NCBI GenBank assembly: GCA_036397755.1
Contig: DASWII010000008.1
Coordinates: forward strand, 1-21,253
Direction of reading: 5' to 3'
Source of the DNA: CAMYLY01 sp036397755
Lineage (GTDB): Bacteria; Gemmatimonadota; Gemmatimonadetes; Gemmatimonadales; GWC2-71-9
Length of the DNA: 21,253 bases
Part shown: in pieces, positions 15,537 through 21,253 of the stretch
Numbering within the stretch: position 1 is the first letter of the stretch
Layout: each line of letters starts with the position of its first letter
Program-made: the position numbers and the translations under genes
The notes under the pieces: generated by a model
Database searches by the model: none
Seen by the model: the letters and a program-made list of their open reading frames with translations, nothing else
Told to the model about the DNA's origin: nothing

Positions 15537-17702
15537 ATGCCGCCAGGCCGCCTGACTCGCACCGCACAGGTCGCGACCGCGGCCGGCCTTCTCCTGCTGC
15601 TGACGCCCTCGGTGGCCGCGGCCTACGTGGGCCCCGGCGCCGGCTTCGCGTTCATCACGTCGTTCCTGGCCGTGTTCGTCTCAGGACTGCTGGCCTTGGT
15701 GTCCCTCCTGCTCTGGCCGTTCCGGGCGCTGATTGCGCTCATCCGCGGGCGCGGGCGACCCAACGCGCGCGTTCGGCGGCTGATCATCGTGGGTCTCGAT
15801 GGCCAGGATCCCCGACTCACCGATCGGTTCCTGCAAGAGGGCAAGCTGCCGAACTTCCAGCGACTCGCCCGTCTCGGCTGTTATCATCGCCTCGCGTCGA
15901 CGTTCCCGTCGGTCTCTCCGGTGGCGTGGTCGTCGTTCAGCACGGGCACGCACCCGGCCCGCCACAACATCTTCGACTTTCTTAGCCGCGACCGCCGCAC
16001 CTACCTGCCGGTGCTGTCTTCCGCGGAGATCGGCAAGGTGAGCCGAGTGCTCCGGTTGGGTCGCTTCCAACTGCCACTGGGTCGCCCACCCATCCGGTTA
16101 CTCCGCAAGTCGGAGCCGTTCTGGACCATCCTCGGACGGTCCCGCGTCTGGAGTACGATTCTGCGAGTCCCCATCACGTTCCCGCCGGATCGTTTCTACG
16201 GCGCGCAGCTCAGCGCCATGTCCGTCCCGGACCTCTTAGGGACGCAGGGCACCTTTACGCTCTTTACCACGCGAGGGACGCACGGCGGATTCAAGGAGGG
16301 CGGCGTCCGCGTGCCGATCACGCTCGAGGGTAATCGGATTCGCAGCACCCTGCGCGGGCCCGGAAATCCCCTGATGGTCGGAGAGCCGCCACTCGAGGTC
16401 TCATTGGAGCTCCGCATCAACGGCATCGCGAAGACGGCCGATGTCCGCCTTGGCACCGCTCGCCTCACGCTGCGTCGCGGCGAGTTGAGCGACTGGGTGC
16501 CGGTCGGGTTCCGGGCGGCGCCGGGCATCACCGCCCGCGGGATCTGCCGGTTGATGCTGACCGAGCTTGATGAACACGTCTCGCTCTACGTCACGCCGAT
16601 CAACCTCGATCCCGAGAAGCCGGCGATGCCGATCTCTCGACCGGCGTATTACGCCCCCTACTTGGCCAAGAAGTTGGGGCCGTTCGCCACGCTCGGTCTG
16701 GCAGAGGATACTTGGGCGCGCAACGAGGGCGTGATCGACGATGGCACGTTCCTGACGTTGACGTACGACATCGACCGCGAGCGCAGGGAGATGTTCTTCG
16801 CGGCCCTGGATAAGCTGCGTCGTGGATCGCTGGTGTGCGTGTTCGACGCGACGGATCGCATCCAGCACATGTTCTGGCGGTATTTGGAGGACGGGCATCC
16901 AGCGCTGCGTGCGGGCACGGACCAGAGCAACGACGGCGACCAAGCGGGCACCACCGGCACGACGCCCGGTGCACCTCCCGAGCACCATCAGGCCATCGAG
17001 CGGCTCTACGTCCACAACGACGCGCTCGTCGGACGCGTACTCGACCGGCTCGAGCAGAACGACGTGCTCATGGTCATTTCCGACCACGGGTTCACGTCGT
17101 TCCGCCGCGGGGTCAACATCAATCGCTGGCTGTTGGAAAACGGTTACTTGGCGCTGCGCCCGGGCGCGGACGGCACCGCCGAGTGGCTGCGGGACGTGGA
17201 TTGGTCTCGCACGCGCGCGTACGCGCTCGGCCTCACGGGCTTGTTCTTGAACGTGAAGGGCCGTGAAGCGCAGGGGATGGTCGAGCCGGGGAACGAGGCT
17301 GCAACGCTCAAGGCGGAACTGATCGCGTGCCTAACCGGACTGGTGGACGAGGAGGCCGGCACCGTCGCCATCCGCGAGGCCTTCGATCCCGCGAAGCTCT
17401 ATCGCGGTCCCTACCTGGACAACGCGCCGGACGTACTCATCGGTTACAATCACGGCTACCGCGTTTCCTGGGATTGCGCGACCGGGGTGGTCGCCGGACG
17501 CGTCTTCGAAAACAACGTTAAGGCCTGGAGCGGCGACCACTGCGTCGACCCGCGGTTAGTGCCGGGCGTGTTGTTCTGTAACCGCGCGATTCAGGCGGTC
17601 GATCCCGCGTTGGTGGACATCGCGCCCACCGCCCTCTGGCTCTTCGGTCTCGAGCCGCCCGCGCATATGGACGGCAAGGTGCTGTTCCGCGATGACGCGT
17701 AA
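15537..17702 (+). CDS. Membrane-anchored type I phosphodiesterase / nucleotide-pyrophosphatase-like protein
   Basis: 721 residues. The N-terminus is a signal-like segment (to about Ala29) followed by YVGPGAG and a long hydrophobic stretch (35-68), which should anchor it in the inner membrane. The catalytic domain begins at RRLIIVGLDGQ (Asp88, metal ligand). Ser127 in SPVAW aligns with the Thr/Ser nucleophile of the PF01663 family by its 10-residue distance to the following TG. FDATDRIQHMFW (436-447) supplies Asp440 and His444, SDHGF (515-519) supplies Asp516 and His517, and WSGDH (664-668) supplies His668, so the two-metal site is complete. A Gly/Thr-rich low-complexity loop lies at about 460-482. 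It is predicted to hydrolyse or transfer a phosphate ester outside the cytoplasm; the substrate is not known. No strong ribosome binding site is visible at ATG 15537. It overlaps the next gene by 11 bases. Confidence 0.88.
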   Translation: MPPGRLTRTAQVATAAGLLLLLTPSVAAAYVGPGAGFAFITSFLAVFVSGLLALVSLLLWPFRALIALIRGRGRPNARVRRLIIVGLDGQDPRLTDRFLQEGKLPNFQRLARLGCYHRLASTFPSVSPVAWSSFSTGTHPARHNIFDFLSRDRRTYLPVLSSAEIGKVSRVLRLGRFQLPLGRPPIRLLRKSEPFWTILGRSRVWSTILRVPITFPPDRFYGAQLSAMSVPDLLGTQGTFTLFTTRGTHGGFKEGGVRVPITLEGNRIRSTLRGPGNPLMVGEPPLEVSLELRINGIAKTADVRLGTARLTLRRGELSDWVPVGFRAAPGITARGICRLMLTELDEHVSLYVTPINLDPEKPAMPISRPAYYAPYLAKKLGPFATLGLAEDTWARNEGVIDDGTFLTLTYDIDRERREMFFAALDKLRRGSLVCVFDATDRIQHMFWRYLEDGHPALRAGTDQSNDGDQAGTTGTTPGAPPEHHQAIERLYVHNDALVGRVLDRLEQNDVLMVISDHGFTSFRRGVNINRWLLENGYLALRPGADGTAEWLRDVDWSRTRAYALGLTGLFLNVKGREAQGMVEPGNEAATLKAELIACLTGLVDEEAGTVAIREAFDPAKLYRGPYLDNAPDVLIGYNHGYRVSWDCATGVVAGRVFENNVKAWSGDHCVDPRLVPGVLFCNRAIQAVDPALVDIAPTALWLFGLEPPAHMDGKVLFRDDA

Positions 17703-19638
17703 CGTACGCCTCCGCTCACTCTTCGTGGCCGCCGCGCTCGCTGCGGGAGGCTGCGAGCGGGGCGACGAGGTCGCGCCGGGCACGCGCGTCGTGGTCCTCG
17801 GCTTCGACGGAATGGATTACGCCCTCACGGGCCGGCTACTCGAAGAAGGCAAGCTGCCGCACCTGGCGCGGCTGGCTGCGGCGGGCGGGTTCCAACCGCT
17901 TGCCACCTCCGTGCCGCCGCAGAGTCCGGTCGCGTGGTCCGATTTCATCACCGGGCTCGATGCCGGCGGCCATGGAATCTTCGACTTCGTCCACCGCGAC
18001 CCGGCAACGATGTTCCCCTATCTCTCCACCACGCGCACCGAGCCGCCGAGCCGCGTGCTGCGCCTGGGCAACTGGCGGCTGCCGCTGAGCGGCGGCCGGG
18101 TGACCCTGCTGCGATACGGCACACCGTTCTGGCAGGCGCTGGAAGAACGAGGCGTACCCGCTTGGATCATGCGCATGCCGGCCAACTTTCCACCTTCTGG
18201 CAAGGCGTCGCGCGAGTTGAGCGGGATGGGCACGCCGGACATTCTGGGTACCTACGGCACGTTTTCCTTTTATACGACATCCCGGGAGCCGCCGCCATCC
18301 GATTTCGCGACCCAGTTTCACTCGGCACCGCTCGAGGATGGCGTCTTCCGTGGCAAACTGCGGGGACCGCCCGACCCGTTCCGCGGCGATGGTGTCGAGT
18401 TGACGGCGGACTTCACGGTGTACGTGGACCGGGAGCGGCCGGTGACGAAAATCGTACTGGGCGAGACGGAAGCGCTGCTCATGGAAGGTGAGTGGAGCGA
18501 CTGGTTGCCCGTGACGTTCGAGCTATCGTTTCCCTTGCAGAAGCTCAGCGCGGCGGTCCGCTTCCATCTGATTCAGGCGCTGCCGCAGTTGGAGCTTTAC
18601 GCGACACCGGTGAACCTCGACCCGCTGCGGCCGCCCATGCCCATCTCGACGCCGTCGAGGTTTGCCGGCGAGCTGGCAGGCGCAACCGGGCGGTTCTACA
18701 CCCAGGGCATGCCGGAGGACACCAAGGCGCTCACGGCCGGCGTGTTCGATCGGGACGATTTCCTGACGCAGGCGGCGATCACCGCGGCGGAGAACCGGCG
18801 GCAGCTTCACTTCCTGCTGAGCCGGTTCCGGCGCGGTCTGCTCTTCTATTACTTCGGCCACATCGATCAGGTCTCACACATGTTCTGGGCGCCGCGCGAC
18901 CCGGGTCACCCGGCGCACGATCCGGTCGCGGACGCACGGTACGTCGCTGTGGTCGAGAATCTCTACATCCAGGCCGACAGCATTGTGGGCGAGGTGCTCG
19001 CGCGGTTGGGCGGGGATGCCACTGTCATGGTCATGTCCGATCACGGCTTCACCTCATGGAAACGCGCGTTCAACCTGAACACGTTCCTTGCGCGGCGCGG
19101 CTATCTCGCGGTAGACGGCGCCCGGTCGGACAGCGCCGCCGCCTACTTCCCTGGCGTGGACTGGTCACGTACCCAGGCATACGGCCTGGGACTGAACGGC
19201 CTCTATCTGAATCTGCGGGGGCGGGAACGGTTCGGGTCGGTGCCGCCGGATCAGCGCCGGCTCATCGCCGGCGAGCTGAGCGCCGCGCTCCTGCGTGTGA
19301 CGGACCCGGCAACGGGCGCGCCGGTGGTGGCGCGCGTCTACCACCGCGACCAGGCCTACCGGGACACCGGCCAGCTGGAGACGGGCCCGGATCTGATCGT
19401 GGGTTATGCGGCGGGATACCGCACCTCCAACGAGTCGGCCGTGGGTCAGGTGACGGCGGAGCTGATCACCGACAACCTGAGCGCCTGGAGCGGCGACCAC
19501 GCCATGGCACACGACGCCGTACCGGGGATCCTTCTGAGCTCCAAGCCGCTCAGACATCCGGTCACGTCATTGCGCGACCTGGCGGCCGCGGTGCTGGCGG
19601 AGTTCGGCATCCAGGGCTTCCCCGCCGGAAGGAGGTAG
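17692..19638 (+). CDS. Type I phosphodiesterase-like lipoprotein
   Basis: 648 residues, paralogous to the preceding gene over its whole catalytic part but with a different N-terminus: a short leader ending ALAAGGC (Cys21 lipidated) in place of the membrane anchor. Metal and nucleophile residues are Asp39 (GFDG), Ser78 (SPVAW), Asp392 and His396 (HIDQVSHMFW), Asp450-His451 (SDHGF) and His603 (WSGDH). Its start lies 11 bases inside the preceding gene and has no ribosome binding site, implying translational coupling. One anchored and one lipidated copy side by side suggests that both act at the envelope on the same or related phosphoesters (inference). Confidence 0.88.
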   Translation: MTRNVRLRSLFVAAALAAGGCERGDEVAPGTRVVVLGFDGMDYALTGRLLEEGKLPHLARLAAAGGFQPLATSVPPQSPVAWSDFITGLDAGGHGIFDFVHRDPATMFPYLSTTRTEPPSRVLRLGNWRLPLSGGRVTLLRYGTPFWQALEERGVPAWIMRMPANFPPSGKASRELSGMGTPDILGTYGTFSFYTTSREPPPSDFATQFHSAPLEDGVFRGKLRGPPDPFRGDGVELTADFTVYVDRERPVTKIVLGETEALLMEGEWSDWLPVTFELSFPLQKLSAAVRFHLIQALPQLELYATPVNLDPLRPPMPISTPSRFAGELAGATGRFYTQGMPEDTKALTAGVFDRDDFLTQAAITAAENRRQLHFLLSRFRRGLLFYYFGHIDQVSHMFWAPRDPGHPAHDPVADARYVAVVENLYIQADSIVGEVLARLGGDATVMVMSDHGFTSWKRAFNLNTFLARRGYLAVDGARSDSAAAYFPGVDWSRTQAYGLGLNGLYLNLRGRERFGSVPPDQRRLIAGELSAALLRVTDPATGAPVVARVYHRDQAYRDTGQLETGPDLIVGYAAGYRTSNESAVGQVTAELITDNLSAWSGDHAMAHDAVPGILLSSKPLRHPVTSLRDLAAAVLAEFGIQGFPAGRR

Positions 19639-19643
19639 CAAGC

Positions 19644-19835
19644 ATGTTTGGCAGGAACGTCAAGGTGGAGAAAGCACTCCTCGTGAAGGCGAAACGGTAC
19701 GCGAGCATCGCGGGCTACTCCTCGGTGGAGGAGTTCATTGCTCACGCGCTGGAGAAAGAGTTGGCCAGGCTGGACGATGCGCAGACCGAGGACGAAGTCC
19801 GTCGCCGGCTCAAGGGACTCGGCTACATCTCGTAG
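19644..19835 (+). CDS. Small ribbon-helix-helix-like protein with LGYI tail
   Basis: 63 residues. ATG 19644 is preceded by a good ribosome binding site (GGAGG, 19631-19635), which fixes the start although the frame is open far upstream. VKVEKALLVKAKRYASIAGY followed by SSVEEFIAHALEKELARL resembles an RHH/CopG fold (strand, helix, turn, helix). The C-terminus EVRRRLKGLGYIS resembles the LRALGYIR ending of the sulfatase-fold proteins. No toxin gene is next to it; it sits between the phosphodiesterase lipoprotein and a membrane protein and is directly abutted by the next start codon. It may be an operon regulator or an adaptor for the membrane protein. I do not know a characterised homolog. Confidence 0.8.
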   Translation: MFGRNVKVEKALLVKAKRYASIAGYSSVEEFIAHALEKELARLDDAQTEDEVRRRLKGLGYIS

Positions 19836-20657
19836 ATGTGGATCCTGAACAGCGCGCTCGGGTGGCTCCTCGACGGCCTGCTGCTTCCCTTCCGGGAGCT
19901 CCCGGCTGCCGTCGGTCTTGCGGTCGTATCGGTTGTTGCCGCGGTGGGAATGTTGCTGGTCTTCAAGGTCACCTCCGACCAACCGCGGCTGGCCAGGACG
20001 AAGCGACGTATCCAGGCGGCCATCCTCGAGATCCGGCTCCTCAACGAAGACCCGCGCTTCGTGATGGCGGCGCAACTGGACGTGCTGCGGCACAGCGGAG
20101 CCTACCTCCGGCTCACGTTGGTGCCGCTGCTGTGGATGGCGCTCCCGCTCGTGATCCTCATGGCCCATCTCCAGGCGTACTACGGCTACCGCGGGCTGCA
20201 AGTGGGCGAAACGGCGATCGTGAGTGCGAAGGTGCGCGAAGCGGCGACTTTCTCGGTGGCCCCGGCGTTAGTGGGCGACGCCGGCCTCGTCGTAGAGACG
20301 CCGGTTCTCTGGATTCCGTCGCTGCGGGAGGCGGACTGGCGCATCGTGGCGGCGGAGCCCGGCGAGCACGAACTGCGGCTCTCGGTGGGCGATGCGGTGT
20401 TGACCAAGACGGTGCTGGTGTCGGGCTCGCCCGGGCGAAGATCGGCGAGGCGGCCGTCGCCGAGCCTGCTCGATCAGCTTCTCTATCCGTCGGAGCCGCC
20501 CCTGGCCGGCGGCGCGACCGTTGTCGCGATCAAAGTCGGGTATGCGGCGGGCCAGGTGAGCCTCCTGGGGTGGAAGACACATTGGATCATCGCCTTTTTG
20601 ATCATCACGCTGCTGGCGGCGTTCGCCCTGCGCGGTCCACTGCGGGTCACGTTCTGA
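19836..20657 (+). CDS. Three-helix membrane protein, possibly EMC3/TMCO1 (YidC-like)
   Basis: 273 residues; its ATG directly follows the TAG of the preceding gene. Predicted membrane helices are at about 25-44, 94-113 and 249-266. Between the first two is a basic, probably cytosolic segment (RLARTKRRIQAAILEIRLLN and onward, 51-93). A beta-rich domain (about 120-200) with a Pro/Ser/Arg-rich linker lies between helices 2 and 3, probably in the periplasm. The pattern of helix, charged helical hairpin, helix with Pro and aromatic residues (LVPLLWMALPLVILMAHLQA), then a segment ending in G-E, resembles the EMC3/TMCO1/DUF106 branch of the YidC/Oxa1 insertases. This is inference from topology and not a firm family call. 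Its operon position suggests it helps insert or hold the two phosphodiesterases, or works on the same membrane substrate. Confidence 0.75.
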   Translation: MWILNSALGWLLDGLLLPFRELPAAVGLAVVSVVAAVGMLLVFKVTSDQPRLARTKRRIQAAILEIRLLNEDPRFVMAAQLDVLRHSGAYLRLTLVPLLWMALPLVILMAHLQAYYGYRGLQVGETAIVSAKVREAATFSVAPALVGDAGLVVETPVLWIPSLREADWRIVAAEPGEHELRLSVGDAVLTKTVLVSGSPGRRSARRPSPSLLDQLLYPSEPPLAGGATVVAIKVGYAAGQVSLLGWKTHWIIAFLIITLLAAFALRGPLRVTF

Positions 20658-20663
20658 CGCGGT

Positions 20664-20686
20664 GGGGCCGTCCCGGCGTGGGCCCC
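20664..20686 (+). terminator. Hairpin after the phosphodiesterase operon
   Basis: GGGGCC (20664-20669) pairs perfectly with GGCCCC (20681-20686) across an 11-base loop, 6 bp after the last stop of the operon. No T-run follows, so it is only a weak terminator candidate. Confidence 0.35.
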
Positions 20687-20774
20687 GATGAGGGTGACCC
20701 CGTTGCGTGGCTACGCGACGACCATCCACGTAAGGCTCCCGCACCCCGAAGCGCTAAGTGACCCATGAGTCAAG

Positions 20775-20834
20775 CAAGGCCAGCCCACGCAACCGGCGGG
20801 CCGGCCGACTGCCTCGGGCGGGAGGGCTGGCTTG
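20775..20834. other. Long stem-loop of unknown function
   Basis: CAAGGCCAGCCC (20775-20786) pairs with GGGCTGGCTTG (20824-20834) over 11 bp with one bulged G, enclosing a GC-rich 37-base interior that can fold further (GGCGGGCCGGCC). It lies between the operon end and the promoter of the fluoride riboswitch. It could be a terminator or a structured RNA; I recognise no known RNA family. The rest of 20687-20853 shows nothing I can name. Confidence 0.5.
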
Positions 20835-20853
20835 TTCGCGGGTAGAGCCGGGA

Positions 20854-20883
20854 TTGGCCGGAGCGTGATGCCGGCGGTACATT
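20854..20883 (+). promoter_or_regulatory. Candidate promoter for the fluoride-responsive leader
   Basis: TTGGCC (20854-20859), an 18-bp spacer and TACATT (20878-20883) would start transcription near 20890, just ahead of the aptamer. Confidence 0.45.
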
Positions 20884-20896
20884 ACACCCGAGCCTT

Positions 20897-20953
20897 CGGG
20901 CAAGGCGATGGAGTTCGCCTTAAACCGTCCCCCGCGGACTGATGACTCCTGCC
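20897..20953 (+). promoter_or_regulatory. Fluoride riboswitch (crcB motif)
   Basis: GGCGATGGAGTTCGCC (20904-20919) followed by TTAAACCGTCC (about 20920-20930) and CTGATGACTCCTGCC (20939-20953) matches the crcB-motif consensus closely, including the GGNGAUGG start, the AAAC joining segment and the CUGAUG-CUCCU end. Fluoride with Mg2+ stabilises the pseudoknotted aptamer. The 3' part of the aptamer is also the 5' arm of the terminator that follows, and crcB is downstream, so the identification is very secure. Confidence 0.95.
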
Positions 20954-20979
20954 CAACCCTGAATGGGAGGAGTCTTTTT
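20944..20979 (+). terminator. Intrinsic terminator of the fluoride riboswitch
   Basis: GACTCCT-g-CCCA (20944-20955) pairs with TGGGAGGAGTC (20964-20974), an 11-bp stem with one bulged G and an 8-base loop, followed by TTTTT (20975-20979). It overlaps the aptamer's last conserved segment, so aptamer and terminator exclude each other: without fluoride transcription stops, with fluoride it reads on into crcB. Confidence 0.92.
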
Positions 20980-20980
20980 C

Positions 20981-21028
20981 ATGCCCGTGACCCCGCTGAG
21001 CGAGCGCCAACGGCCTCCGGAGCGCTGA
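20981..21028 (+). other. 15-codon ORF between riboswitch and crcB
   Basis: ATG 20981 opens MPVTPLSERQRPPER and stops at TGA 21026-21028, five bases before the crcB ATG and in another frame. There is no proper ribosome binding site apart from the end of the terminator stem (GGAGG, 20966-20970). It may be a chance ORF. Confidence 0.2.
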
Positions 21029-21032
21029 GCCG

Positions 21033-21253
21033 ATGCTCCCCTACGTCGGCTTGGGAGGACTGCTCGGGACGCTCGCGCGGTTCGGCCTCCAGGGGTGGCT
21101 CCAAACCGCCATCCCTGGCGACGGGCGATTCCCCATCGGGACGCTGGGCGTCAACGTTCTCGGCTCGCTCGCGCTAGGGTTCCTGATGCGATACACGACC
21201 GGATCCGCCCTCGCATCGCCGGAGGTGCGGGCGGGGCTCACGATCGGGTTCTG
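21033..21253 (+). CDS. crcB: Fluoride ion channel CrcB/Fluc (5' part, cut by window end)
   Basis: 73 codons are visible. GLGGLLGTLARFGLQ (6-20) is the family's N-terminal glycine-rich helix, and GTLGVNVLGSLALGF (36-50) is the signature second helix with the conserved Asn41 that lines the pore. CrcB/Fluc is a dual-topology inner-membrane dimer that exports fluoride and protects cytosolic enzymes. GGAG (21019-21022) lies 10 bases before ATG 21033. Control by the upstream fluoride riboswitch is clear from the sequence. The rest of the gene lies beyond the window. Confidence 0.95.
   Translation, partial: MLPYVGLGGLLGTLARFGLQGWLQTAIPGDGRFPIGTLGVNVLGSLALGFLMRYTTGSALASPEVRAGLTIGF

Noticed and set aside
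15505..15567. Upstream start of the sulfotransferase-like gene
   Set aside because: The additional 21 residues do not resemble the family, and they overlap the divergent phosphodiesterase gene start at 15537.
18492..19835. Long 447-codon form of the RHH-like protein
   Set aside because: The upstream part overlaps the phosphodiesterase lipoprotein in another frame and is Arg/Gly-rich. The strong ribosome binding site at 19631-19635 supports the short form from 19644.
19838..20761. 307-codon + strand frame overlapping the membrane protein
   Set aside because: Arg/Gly/Ala-rich shadow frame. The overlapping 273-residue frame has membrane helices and starts directly at the preceding stop.
20908..21177. 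Open frame running through the fluoride riboswitch and into crcB
   Set aside because: It covers the aptamer, the terminator and the out-of-frame start of crcB, and encodes no recognisable protein.
1..21253. CRISPR arrays, tRNA/rRNA genes, transposase or integrase genes
   Set aside because: I looked for spaced short repeats, tRNA T-loop motifs and DDE or tyrosine recombinase motifs and found none.

Overview
This is a GC-rich window, read on the + strand except for one gene. The double-cysteine lipoprotein leaders, the multi-copy sulfatase-fold genes and the two VapBC pairs suggest a free-living Gram-negative bacterium of the Gemmatimonadota/Acidobacteriota type. No rRNA or housekeeping marker is present, so this placement is a guess.

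Region 1 (1-523) has no confident gene. It holds a possible 3' tail of an upstream reading frame and then a leader with the hallmark core of a cyclic di-GMP-I (GEMM-I) riboswitch, just before the first large gene.

Region 2 (524-12957) is a tandem array of five paralogous genes of 797-851 codons. Each encodes a probable lipoprotein with two beta-rich N-terminal domains and a C-terminal alkaline-phosphatase-superfamily (sulfatase-fold) domain. Genes 1-2, 2-3 and 4-5 overlap by four bases (ATGA); genes 3 and 4 are 59 bp apart. The residue that is formylglycine-forming Cys/Ser in true sulfatases is Thr in all five, and the following Arg is also Thr. They are therefore probably not classical sulfatases but Thr-nucleophile phospho- or sulfo-group hydrolases or transferases.

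Region 3 (12958-14892) is an accessory patch. It has hairpins, a 26-codon remnant of an AAA/DUF4143-type ATPase gene, a 12-bp tandem repeat, and two VapBC toxin-antitoxin pairs, each with a perfect inverted repeat over its promoter/start region.

Region 4 (14893-20657) begins with a sulfotransferase-like gene on the - strand. Divergent from it is a tightly packed + strand operon: two type I phosphodiesterase/nucleotide-pyrophosphatase-like proteins (one membrane-anchored, one lipoprotein), a 63-residue ribbon-helix-helix-like protein, and a three-helix membrane protein resembling the EMC3/TMCO1/YidC type.

Region 5 (20658-21253) has structured intergenic DNA, a fluoride riboswitch whose 3' strand doubles as an intrinsic terminator arm, a very short ORF, and the start of crcB (fluoride channel), cut by the window end.

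Working model (inference): regions 2 and 4 together encode envelope or extracellular enzymes that add, move or remove anionic phosphoryl/sulfuryl groups on a surface or matrix polymer, with the five-gene array under second-messenger control. The VapBC patch and crcB are unrelated neighbours.
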